Of a stretch of 64,000 bases of DNA, positions 54,532 to 64,000 are shown in pieces. The DNA is taken from assembly GCA_002778195.1 (NCBI GenBank), contig PCDI01000002.1, forward strand, positions 2,414,859 through 2,478,858. Reading direction: 5' to 3'. The notes beneath the pieces are model-generated. The model did not search any database, had not been told where the DNA came from, and saw nothing but the letters and a program-made list of their open reading frames with translations. Position 1 is the stretch's first letter; the number at the start of each line of letters is the position of its first letter. The stretch is from Raffaelea ambrosiae. Its lineage: Eukaryota; Ascomycota; Sordariomycetes; Ophiostomatales; Ophiostomataceae. The translations under genes were made by a program, and so were the position numbers.

Positions 54532-57210
54532 ATGGGTCTCATGACATTGTTCTCTAGAAGGTTCAATTCAGATAGAAACCGCCAAATCAGGGCCCCGACA
54601 TATGAGCGCCAGGTTTCGTCGCGGTCGCCTGTAAGGCGAGGTAAGCTCAACCCAACCGTTTCGCTCCTTGTGTTTATCCTGTTCCAGTCTTTAACGCGCG
54701 TCACAGTTGACAACCCGCTGCCTCTCAACCCCAGTGGCCGCTCGCCATCTGGGGATGTGAGGAAGTCCTCGGCCTCTAACCGGCCATCTACTGCTCCTAT
54801 TGGGAACCTCCAGTCTGGCCAGGGCCAGCAGGATTTCCCTGCTTCACGCTCTGCTTCCCCCACCTCCCCAACACACAGCCAGTTTACTTCGCCGCAACCC
54901 CTCTCCTCTCATCTCCAGTCTTTGAGATCGGAGACTCCAATCTACGTGTCTGCTTACGGACATCGCCCACAGCAATCCGTCAGCAGCAGCCGTCGTGCTA
55001 GCACCATCCGCACGGACACTTTTACCAAGAGGGCGTATGTCGACCTTCTCGATGCCCAGTCCGCAATCAGTCCGGCAGACTTCCGCAGCCGTGTGAGGGC
55101 CGCTGGAGTGCGTGACTATGGCGAAGATGTGGCCGATCGCAATATCATCATCAATGGGCTTGACGTCCAGGCTACCAAAGCAGGGAGCATTCGGGCACAG
55201 AGCGCTATGGAGATGCGCCGTCCTCTGTCTTGCGAGTTTCTCACCGAGGAAGACGAGAGCGAGGACTTGCACCAACACGTCATGAAGCAGGCTTCTATTG
55301 ACGCGGCGCTGTGGTCCAAGTCTCTAAGCACTTTTTCGAACCAATATACGAAGCCTTCAAGACGGTCCACGAGGCATCAGTCTCTCAGCTCCCTTACTGG
55401 CGGTTCTGCCAAGCCTTCTCACGGAAGGGCTACAACAAGCCGCAGCCGCAGCCGCAGCCTGCAAATATCTGTTGACGACGCAAACAATTCCGCAAAACAA
55501 CAGGGCCCAGGCTCACCAGTGGCAACAGCTGTGTCTCCTACCGTGGCAGCACACCCGTCTCCCAGGTATGCACGATCGGCAGCATCCTTGGGCAGGATGT
55601 CACCAACTGTTTCGGTTGCTTCCAAGCACAACACGGTTCCCGAATCTCTCCGTGAGGAGACGGATGTGGAGCCTGAGCTGTATGTCAATGAACAGCCTGT
55701 ACTTTCACCACAGCCGACGTCGTTCCGGATATCGGCCTTCACAGAGGCCAGACGGCCGTCGACGCGCCAGAGTGTGGCTTCATCCTTGGCGCAGCGCAGC
55801 ACGACACCGGATGCGCCCAGCTTTCCTGATTATGTGAAGGAGAAGGGCCACAGCTTCAAGCCAGATTGGCTCGACGACATGGCTGACCGAGAATCCGCAC
55901 CATCTCCTTGTATGTCCCATTCCTCCCCTGAGTCTATCCTGCTGAACAACTCAACTTACATCTCCATAGCCGTCAGAAAGAACCGCGCTCGTAGCCACAG
56001 CTATGGCGAGGACACGGATGAGTTTCCTCCCATACATGGTGTGGTATTGCCATCTCGCCAACGCTTGCAGTCGTCTACCATAGTCGAAGAGCAAGTGCCC
56101 GTGCGTTCCAGTTCTATCCGCCACTGGTCCATGTCATCAGCAACTCCCACCACGTCAAGCTCTGGCTCAACTACGTTCCACAGGCCGCAGTCGCAGCATA
56201 CCACGAGCACCTCTGTGGATCTGAGCAGCAGAACGTACTCGTCACTGGTGAACTCGAGCCTAAGCTCATTGAACACGAGCCCCAGCACCTATCAGCACTG
56301 TGATATCATGAAGAAGGGCAAAGCCCCAGAGGGTGACACTCCAAAGTCGCTCGCTTTCAATATGGACGACTACATTTCCGATGACGACTCCTTTACTGCT
56401 CCACAGCAAAAGCACGGCGAAAGCGAGGAAGAGCTCCTGTTTGACAGCGGCTATGGAGCCAACGGAATTCAGCTTCCCGGTTTGGAGGACGCTTTCGCAG
56501 CTCCTGCCCCAGTCGTGAAACTACGAAAATCACAGCTCAGCGAGCAGTCCTACACTGATCTGCACGACGTGTACCACGACTTGCAAGACGATGGTATCTA
56601 TCCCTCCGCATCGCCATCCGTGCTGCGCAGCTCGTCTCGCAGGTATTCCGCCGGCCTCATCGACATTCTCGCTCTCGACCATGATCTTTCTTCTCCCAAT
56701 GATCATGACATCCCGCGTCCCAAGACTGGCAGCAGTATCCTGTCCTCCCTCAACGCACCAGAAATGCGGATGGCTGCTTTGATGGACTCTTCGGCGAATT
56801 CTCACCGGGACGGTGTCCGCAGCAGCCAGAGCTACAGAGGCCGCCTTGCCGGCCAACACGCCCGGAATTTGAGCGATGAGACGATCGAAGAGGAGGCCAG
56901 CGACCGGCTCAGCATCGCGACCGCCATTCGTATGCGCATGGAAGCCAAGTCGAAGAAGCGCGCATCCCAGGTCAGCAGCAGCACAGGATCCCAGCGCAGC
57001 AGCATGATCGCCGATGAGAATGTAGACGACACTGTCAAAACTGCAGTCAGCAATGCCATGAGTACCGGCGGTGACCGCACCGACGAAGAGAGCAACCACG
57101 ACGAGAGCTGCAACATCGAGCCTATGGCTTCTTCGGAGAAAGGTTTCGGCATCACAGACGTTCCCGATTTGGCCCCCGTCGTTCCACAAATTCGCATCAC
57201 CGCGGAGTAA
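54532..57210 (+). CDS. Large Ser-rich, mostly disordered protein of unknown function
   Basis: Three exons (54532-54640, 54707-55909, 55970-57210) give 850 residues. The second intron is 60 bases with no in-frame stop, so a retained form would also be open. The protein is Ser/Thr/Arg/Pro-rich with many RxxS-like phosphorylation patterns. Patches that look constrained are FRSRVRAAGVRDYGEDVADR, MDDYISDDDSF and EEELLFDSGYGANGIQLPGL. The N-terminus MGLMTLFSRRFNSDR is basic, and the Gly2 could be myristoylated. There are no transmembrane segments, zinc fingers or enzyme motifs. I do not recognise the family. The preceding long pyrimidine-rich leader suggests complex regulation. It converges on the Dicer gene. 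Confidence 0.8.
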   Translation: MGLMTLFSRRFNSDRNRQIRAPTYERQVSSRSPVRRGKLNPTVSLLVFILFQSLTRVTVDNPLPLNPSGRSPSGDVRKSSASNRPSTAPIGNLQSGQGQQDFPASRSASPTSPTHSQFTSPQPLSSHLQSLRSETPIYVSAYGHRPQQSVSSSRRASTIRTDTFTKRAYVDLLDAQSAISPADFRSRVRAAGVRDYGEDVADRNIIINGLDVQATKAGSIRAQSAMEMRRPLSCEFLTEEDESEDLHQHVMKQASIDAALWSKSLSTFSNQYTKPSRRSTRHQSLSSLTGGSAKPSHGRATTSRSRSRSLQISVDDANNSAKQQGPGSPVATAVSPTVAAHPSPRYARSAASLGRMSPTVSVASKHNTVPESLREETDVEPELYVNEQPVLSPQPTSFRISAFTEARRPSTRQSVASSLAQRSTTPDAPSFPDYVKEKGHSFKPDWLDDMADRESAPSPCMSHSSPESILLNNSTYISIAVRKNRARSHSYGEDTDEFPPIHGVVLPSRQRLQSSTIVEEQVPVRSSSIRHWSMSSATPTTSSSGSTTFHRPQSQHTTSTSVDLSSRTYSSLVNSSLSSLNTSPSTYQHCDIMKKGKAPEGDTPKSLAFNMDDYISDDDSFTAPQQKHGESEEELLFDSGYGANGIQLPGLEDAFAAPAPVVKLRKSQLSEQSYTDLHDVYHDLQDDGIYPSASPSVLRSSSRRYSAGLIDILALDHDLSSPNDHDIPRPKTGSSILSSLNAPEMRMAALMDSSANSHRDGVRSSQSYRGRLAGQHARNLSDETIEEEASDRLSIATAIRMRMEAKSKKRASQVSSSTGSQRSSMIADENVDDTVKTAVSNAMSTGGDRTDEESNHDESCNIEPMASSEKGFGITDVPDLAPVVPQIRITAE

Positions 57211-57788
57211 GGGACAGACAGTATCTACTTTCCAATCTCACCCCTCTTTTGTTAAAAAAGTTGGGACACACTGTGATATGGAATTGATTTTAACCCCCCC
57301 CCCCCCCCCTTTTTTTTTTTTTGTTTCCACCTTGGGGGCGCGGCTTCTTGGGCAGTTTTTCCCTACCGACGTATTTGATTTTTGTATGTTCAAATTTGGG
57401 GTGCAGTTTTGGGCTGATGGTTGTTTTGTGATGCCTTTATAATTATACCCCTGGAAGAGGAAGAATTTTCGACGATCTTTTTTTTTATTCTTTTTTCTAC
57501 TACTACAATTTTTTATTTGGATGCCGTTTACGACACGAAAAAGAAGAGCACTTTTTGGATGCTCGGGTTTATTCTTCCATATTACTTTTTTCTTCATCAT
57601 ATATATCTGTCACCTTCCCCCCATTAGCTATGTTTTACTAAAGATGAGAAAAGTTTATGAGTGGTTTCAAAATTAAAATCATCGCTTTGCCTCCCCAAAA
57701 CAGCGGCTGCCGTGCATATTCCGGTTTGCACCCACTGTGTCCTCGATTTGCACTGATCACGTTTAAACACTTTTCATTGCCATTCCTT
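57211..57788. other. Intergenic region between convergent genes with homopolymer tracts
   Basis: About 580 AT-rich bases, the 3' flanks of the Ser-rich gene (+) and Dicer-like gene (-). No coding region is recognised. Confidence 0.4.
57294..57322 (+). repeat. C16-T13 homopolymer junction
   Basis: A run of 16 C is followed directly by 13 T in the convergent 3' region. Length is likely to vary between strains and between sequencing reads. Confidence 0.75.
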
Positions 57789-60700
57789 TCAGACTGCCGT
57801 AGACGGTACGTTATTGTCCTTTGCTTCGTCCGTTTCCTCTGCCTCGGGCCGGCAGTCACACCCAGTCATTGTCTGGAACGCACTGATACTGAGGCTGTCG
57901 AGCTTGGCCAGAGCCTGTTTGGCCGCAGCAATCTTGGCATACCGCCCGCTCTCGGCCAGGCCGTGCCCTATCACCCGGCCGTGCACCAAGAACCCAGCGG
58001 CCACCTGTGTTGCAAACGTCACGCACCCGTCGCCCTCCGTGTCCGGTGTCTCCTGCACCACAGCCCGCCAGTCGCGGCAGCCGAAGCGCTGACTCAGCAG
58101 GTTGACGGCAAACGTCACCGGGTGCTTGTTGGCAAACGTGTCGTACAGGGTCATGTCCTCAAAGTATGGCTGCACGTGCTTCTGGAAAAAGGGGACCACC
58201 GCACCGTGGTAGTCGTACTCCGAGTCCACAAACAGGGCGCCAATGTACGCCTCCAGCATGTCGGCCAGCGCCTTGAGGGGCCACGTCTCGTGCACCCAGT
58301 AGTCCCGGGCAAAGGCGCTGCGTGGCCGGCCGGCCAGCTCGGCCTCATCCTCGGCACGTGTGCGCGCGTCTTCTATCTGCGCCACGTACTCGAGCACCTG
58401 TTTTTGCAGTGGGCCCGAAAAGGACAGGAGGTGCTTGTGGAAGCCGAGGGAGACGCTCAGCGCGGCCAGAAACTGGTTCGACACCATGGCCATCTTGTGC
58501 TCGGTCAGCCACTGCGGGTCCTTGTCCGGGTACCGGTGAAACAGAAAGTCGACGGCGGCCATGTCAAACAGGGCGTCGCCCAGAAACTCGAGGCGCTGGT
58601 AGTCGGGTAGGTTCTCATAGATGCGCGGGTACGAAGGGTGCATGAACGCACACCGCAGCAGTCGAGGGTACCGAAATTGGTAGCCCATGGTATGCGCCAT
58701 GGTCTTGGTTAGATGGACCTGCGCCGCCGTGGCCGGGGCCGTTTGCCAATCCGGCTTCGCGTAGGCGGCAAAGTACTCCTTGTACGACTGCATCGGGTGT
58801 ATCCTGCTCCGGACCACGGCCGTCACGGCCTTCACGGCGAGGTCAAAGTTGTTCTCGTGGTAGGTCGAGAGGTAGGCTGCGCCGATCAGCGCCTCGCACA
58901 CGTCGGCAATGGTCTTGTCGCCCAGGGCATGGTCACTAGCCGGCTTCTGCCGCCTGCCCTTTTTGAGAACCAGACCTGGTGGGCGGGTGTCGGGTGTCTG
59001 TTGCGGTTTTGGCACCTCCGCCTCCAGCTGCCCATTGGTCGCGGCATCCATGTTTTCTTCTTCTGCCGCTACCTCAATGGTCTGAGGGTACCATGACCGA
59101 CCGAACTCTTTGGAGCGGATGTACTCTTCGAGCTTCATGTCGAGCGCGTTGTTGAACAGGTTGCGGTTGCAGATCATGCACATGCGCTGGACGTGGTACT
59201 CGAACTCGTCCTTGTTAGGGGCAGTTGTGTACAGCGCAATGGTGGAGGCCATTTTGAGAAACGAGTCGCCCAGGAGCTCCAGGCGCTCGTAGTTGTGTCC
59301 CATGCCCGCCTGGAAATTGGTGGGAGCCGCGTTCACATCATCAGAGTTGTCAGAGTCCTTAGTGACGGCCTCCAGCGCCAAGTGCGGGTGGATGCCCTTT
59401 AGGCCTAGCACGGTCGTTGCCTCCAGGGCGATGAGAGCGGATTCCAGTCGATGAATGATCGGGGGAAAGTTGTACACCATAGCCACAACATCGGCGGGAA
59501 GCGAAGAAATTCGCAGCGTGCCCATCACCAGGAAGCAGCGGCTGGGCTTCGGCTCGTCATCTCCCATACGGTCATCGAGCAGATTGCGTCGCTGGGCAAC
59601 AATGTCCGCCTCCACAACGGCCTGGTTTTCGCGCATGATGTGCTTCCTTCTCCATTTGGACCACAGACTGACACTGTAGTTGAGGATGTTGCGCTCCGTC
59701 GTCTGCCGAGTCCAGGCGCGATGCTTCGGCGGCGGGACGTCCTCGGGCACTGGATCAAGAGCTTTCATGTCTCGTCGCACACGCCGCATGAAGAATTTCC
59801 GGGAACCGTCAAACGGGTCGGCAACGAATTTGTCCTCGAAAAAGTCGTCGGGCTCATCGCCCACGCATGGAATCTGATCCAGGAGGCTGGCAGAATACAT
59901 GCCGTCCCAGTCGAGGACGGAGTGTGGATTCTGGGCGGCAGATACCGGGAAGCCATGCTGGCGCTCGACACACGGGGCTATATAGTAGGGCAGGTCTGCG
60001 GCCGTTCCGTCGTACTCTTTGCTGAAGACATCCTCAAAAATGCGAAAGGTGTACGAAGCGAGGACGTTTGCCTCTTGTGCTGTCACATCCATCGGCTTAT
60101 CTAGAGGCATGCATTCAACCAGAGACGCTTGGTCCCTGGAGAAGAAGAGCGGAAATGGTGCGAGAATCGGCATGGGGTGTCTAGTGAGTAGCACGATGGG
60201 CCGCGAAGGCCGAGAAAGAGCGTGCGGGTCACTGAGGCGCAAGATGGTGGCATACAATCTTGGCGGCACTCCAAGTTCCTTCCAGATTTCGGGTTTGCTG
60301 CGCATATGGTACATCTCTTGCTTCTTGGAGCTGATGGCCAGTCGTGCGTTGCGCATGATGGGAAGCTTCGATGTGAAGACGGGCTTCAAGTGCTTGTCAA
60401 GGTACTTTTTCTCGTACAGGCGGAGACACATGGCAAAGGCAGCAGCGCATTTGGCCATCTGTTTTCGCCCATGGGGCCGTCCAGTTACATGCCGAATCGG
60501 AGACGAGGACGGGAGCGTCACTTCGCACACGAAGCCACCGGGACAGTGGAAGACAGAATACTCTGCTTTGAGGACTCCCTCGCTCGGGTCAGGCAAGGTC
60601 GAGACGTACTGGGCGAGGATGATGAGGCTCGACCGGTATGTCAGCTTGGCCTTTGTCGATGGTACCTCATATGTCTGCTGCCCCCTCTCCTCACGGCAAA

Positions 60701-62887
60701 AGTAGTCCATGTTGAAGTCGTTGCCTTCCAGCTTGCGGTCGGCAGGCAGGGCATTGCAAAACTCCCGCATCTTGTCCTCGCTGGCCTTGTTCTCGGAGAG
60801 CAGGCGCATATGCTCGAGGTTGCCCAGCTCGGCCATGTGGACGTAGACTGATTCCTGGTGGCGAGCACGGCCTCGGGACTGAATGTACTGGATCATTGTA
60901 CGGTACAGGTCAAAGCGTACGACCAAGTTGCAATCGGGTATGTCCAGACCCTCTTCCGCAATGGACGTGGCAAACAGGCAGTTGACGACGCCGCGCTTGA
61001 ATTTGGATATCGTCAGGAGCTGTGTCCGGAAGGAATTGCTGCCCATGTCCGTCGACCCTCCCCCAATCTGTGATGGAGACGCACTGGCGTGAGCCATGAA
61101 ATAGATTTGACATTTTGATTTCCAGAGCGTCACTTACCAGTGTTTCTGTTCGCATGTTCGGAATCTTCATGGAGTCGTGCTGGAAAAGGTCGGCCAGAAG
61201 GATGGCTGTGTAACGTTGCTCGACAAAGACGATGCACCGCGTCTTGCCACCATCGTGTTTGGAATATTCGTCAAACAGAGCTCCATGAAGCCGCTGGACC
61301 TTGTTGGACAGCTGTCCCAGTGTCGGGGCGGCAAAGTTGTGCAGCTGCACGAGGCGGCTAGCCTCGCGCACCGCCGTCACGTTCGCGCTGTAGCTTACAG
61401 GTGTGTCCAGAAGATGGGTGCTGCCGTCATCTTCGCTGCTTTTGCTGACACTTTCTGAATCCGATGCGTTCGACACGGTACCGATAGAGTCCTCATACAG
61501 CAGGCCATCGATTTCGGCTTTGGCCTCTTGCTTGGCCAGCTCTTCCTGCCGGAAAATCTTTTGCCAAAACCGGTCCACGATCCATGGGCCCAGGGTGACG
61601 AGGCTGTCTCGGGCAAACTGGAAGTTTTTAGCAAAGAGCTTGTGAGCACCGACCAGTCGGCCCAACTGCTCCATGAGCTCTGTCTGTGGAGGCCGAATGG
61701 CTGTGTGGTAGCGGAGAAGGCGCTCTTTCTTGGGTCTGCTCACAGAGTGCAGCATGGAGTCGTTGGCAACCGTACAGATTTCGCTGTGGAGCAGAGCTTC
61801 GAGTTCCTGGGCCGCTTGAGACACGTTCGTTCGGGCGTCGACTGGGGATGCGGTCATGCCAAAGATCTTGGGCCGGGGGGATGAACGCTCAGTGGCGTAG
61901 AAGTCCTTGATAATCCGCGCATAGGAGTGATTCTTCTTTGCGTGGTGCGCCTCATCGAAGATGAGGAGGTTGATCTGGTCCATGCGGATATACGAGTGGT
62001 GAAGGCATTTGAGCAGAATGTCGGCTGTGCAGACAATGACCATGCTCTCTTGGAGGGTTTGGTCCCAGAACTGTTTGGAAGACCAACGCAAGTCAGACTT
62101 GTCGCCTGAGAACTTGGCTACCGGCTGGTCCAGATTGCACTCCAGGACGGCATGCTGTTGGAATACCAGCGCAACCTTGTCTACGAGAAAGAAAGAAACA
62201 CGGATAGATTTCTGCTGAGCGCGATCTTCGAGCTCCTGACTGATGATGTGTCGGAGAAGAAGGGCAGCAATCAGCGTTTTGCCAGAGCCTGTGATGAACG
62301 TGGTGTCAGTTCAGCAGCGAACAGACCATGACAAGGGCCTGATGAATGTGCTCACCTGTGTCCAGGACGGCAATGACGTTCTTTTGCTTGGCTTTTTCGA
62401 AGAGCTCGATCTGGTAGTCCCGTGGACTTTCGATGATTTTGGCGCTCTCAAATTCGCGAACAAGCGTCGCTGCCGTCTTGTCTTCGTCGGTGAGGGCAAC
62501 AGCGGCGGTCTTGGATACTTTCGAGATTTGTTCGCGGTTCTGAAGCAGCCACCATTCGAAGGCATCGTAGTCGGCACGCTTCTTCTGCGAGCAGTTGAGT
62601 TCTCGGTGAGAGCTGTTTCTCTCGACCTCCACGTCTTCGTCATCGTCTTCCCGGCATTCGACATCGTCGTCCTCTTCCTCCTCCCCGGCAACCTGAGCCT
62701 GTGTTGCCATGTGCTCCTGCTTCTCTGGCTCCTCGCTTTTGCCGCATTCAGTTGGTCTAGGGGATTTTGCAGCCAGAGCCATTAGACTGCCCAGTTTCAG
62801 AGGAATGTGGGACGTCTGCTGAGCAAGGCCAGGTGCTGGTTCTGCAAGGCTGACGTCTATCAAAAGGGCCTCTCCCGGTGGCGCCAT
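57789..62887 (-). CDS. dcl1: Dicer-like protein 1
   Basis: Three exons (62356-62887, 61138-62288, 57789-61067) give 1653 residues. Order: acidic N-terminus (EEEEDDDVECREDDDEDVEV); SF2 helicase with Walker A LDTGSGKT (175-182) and DEAH (289-292); helicase C domain (FATSIAEEGLDIPDCNLVVR, IQSRGRARH); dicer dimerisation domain; RNase IIIa (YERLELLGDSFLKMAST) and RNase IIIb (YQRLEFLGDALFDMAAVD). A C-terminal double-stranded RNA-binding segment ends AESGRYAKIAAAKQALAKL and FQTMTGCDC. That C-terminal segment separates DCL1 from DCL2 in filamentous fungi. The enzyme cuts double-stranded RNA into small interfering RNAs for quelling and meiotic silencing. Both RNase III sites keep their Glu/Asp residues, so it appears functional. 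Confidence 0.93.
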
Positions 62888-63654
62888 CTTGAGAAGATCC
62901 TGGATAGAGAGTTCAATTATAGAGTGAATTGGTTCGAGATTGACGCTCTTTTGCAGTTTTCGGAAAGTGAGGCGCAATGGAAGGGTCTGTAAAGCGCTTT
63001 GCTTGTGTAGTTTTCGTGATTTTAAATCGACTTGGCTGGGAAATTGCGGTGGTGCTTCCGGGTGCGTGTGACGGCGATATGGGTGGTACTGAGCTGCGCA
63101 AACAAGGCGGCCAGACAGAAATTAGCCGTACGGTAAACAAAGCAACCACTGCGTCAGGCACTCACAGTTTGAAGGTGCAGGGAACAAAGGCCTGAAAGGT
63201 GGTTGTTGTTGGTAGACCATCGATTGAGCTCTGACTGCTGCTCGCTAAAATACCAAAAGCAGTGCGGGCTAAACGGGAAGGAAGGTACGACCCTCATACC
63301 TGCCAAATTGAATAGCACTGTTTCACGGACTTTTACGTACTCACAAAACACCCGACAACAAACCGATCGCAGTGGAAGGACAGCAGGCTTCTGCAACTAG
63401 CACAGTCGTGACACTGCTGTCTGATTCTCAGTCTTGGATACACACCATGTTAAGGCGGGCTTCATGCAGCACTATGTTAGCATTGATGTCAACTACGTCA
63501 CGTACGGTTGAGGTAGACGAAGAGGAACTGTTGTGTATTCTGGAATTTTCCAGCATCTGCAAAGAGTTGAGCCGAGATTCTATTTATTCTATCATTACAT
63601 TGCCATGTCATTGTTGGTTTCACCAGATAGCCCTTAATCAGAGACTCCCCTCTT
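62888..63654. other. Intergenic region upstream of Dicer-like 1
   Basis: About 770 bases holding the Dicer promoter and the 3' flank of the MFS gene, both transcribed leftward. No coding region or clear site was recognised. Confidence 0.3.
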
Positions 63655-64000
63655 TCAACCAGATTCTTCGGTCTTCTCCGCAGTGGTGCAGCTGTCCCTC
63701 CGATGGTTCTTGAGCACAAATATAATGCTGAGGATCAAGCCCAAGCCAGCCAGTCCGACAGAAAGCCACATTGCCCCACGGTAGCCATGGAGGGCATCTG
63801 CTTTGTTGTGACCGCCATGGTTGATGTTGGTTTCGACAGTACCGGCAAATCCGAGGCCAAGAGAGATGCTGTAGTTGACAATAGTCATGACAATGCTGGC
63901 ACCCATGCCCTGGTACTCTTGTGCAACGGCATTCGAGAAGATGATTGCGGCAGCAGGGAATGATGTGTCCATTCCGACAGTCATAATCAGAACACTGAAG
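63655..64000 (-). CDS. MFS transporter, C-terminal part only
   Basis: The minus-strand frame is open from base 64000 to a stop at 63655-63657, about 114 residues; the start is right of the window. It shows a late MFS helix with AAIIFSNAVAQEYQGMGAS, then TIVNYSISLGLGFAGTVE, and a last membrane segment MWLSVGLAGLGLILSIIFVL with a short charged tail. This pattern is common in fungal drug:H+ antiporter-like (14-spanner) carriers. The substrate cannot be told. Confidence 0.82.
   Translation of the reverse strand, partial: FSVLIMTVGMDTSFPAAAIIFSNAVAQEYQGMGASIVMTIVNYSISLGLGFAGTVETNINHGGHNKADALHGYRGAMWLSVGLAGLGLILSIIFVLKNHRRDSCTTAEKTEESG

Noticed and set aside
1..64000. tRNA, rRNA, CRISPR arrays, transposon terminal repeats
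   Set aside because: No B-box-like GGTTCGAATCC segments with a cloverleaf, no rRNA cores, no spaced repeat arrays and no transposase or reverse transcriptase coding were found when reading both strands.

Overview
This window is nuclear DNA of a filamentous ascomycete (Pezizomycotina). Genes are split by short introns of about 45-150 nt with GT...AG ends and CTAAC/CTGAC branch points. The set includes Zn2Cys6 regulators, a Dicer-like protein 1, mitochondrial SUV3 and fungal-type MFS carriers. Genus cannot be read from the sequence. There are no rRNA or tRNA genes, CRISPR arrays or transposons that I can recognise. Coordinates are gene-model spans; exon limits were inferred by hand from splice signals, reading-frame closure and family conservation.

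Region 1 (1-22390) looks like an aromatic-compound catabolic cluster. It holds the 3' end of a salicylate-hydroxylase-type monooxygenase, a TfdB-type phenol monooxygenase, a cupin and a CocE/NonD-type hydrolase. It also has a dual C2H2 + Zn2Cys6 regulator head-to-head with a regulator-like protein lacking a DNA-binding domain, and a type I extradiol (meta-cleavage) dioxygenase with complete ligands. Next come a degenerate FAD-monooxygenase fused to an acetoacetate-decarboxylase-like domain, a divergent zinc alcohol dehydrogenase/aldehyde dehydrogenase pair, and an ACS-family MFS carrier. Extradiol cleavage is uncommon in fungi, which mostly use ortho cleavage. Copies of YTGGGG(T) occur in several of these promoters, with helical phasing (22/22/21 bp upstream of the regulator, 11 bp in the ADH/ALDH promoter), suggesting a cluster regulon controlled by the C2H2 regulator.

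Region 2 (22501-31101) is a lactam-utilisation cluster like Aspergillus lamA/lamB. LamA is a 13-exon biotin carboxylase-KipA-KipI-biotinyl protein. It is divergent from an ornithine-aminotransferase-like enzyme, followed by LamB (LamB/YcsF, PxpA-like) and a decayed amidase. GATA-type nitrogen-control sites lie in both promoters.

Region 3 (31503-47762) holds a 2-oxoglutarate/Fe(II) dioxygenase and a glutamine-rich Zn2Cys6 regulator divergent from a monocarboxylate-type carrier. It continues with SUV3, a short F-box fragment, a ubiquitin C-terminal hydrolase, and a striking His/Asp/Glu/Cys/Pro-rich probable metal-binding protein.

Region 4 (47763-64000) has about 6.8 kb without a recognisable gene. 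It is followed by a long Ser-rich disordered protein, Dicer-like 1, and the 3' end of an MFS carrier cut by the window edge.
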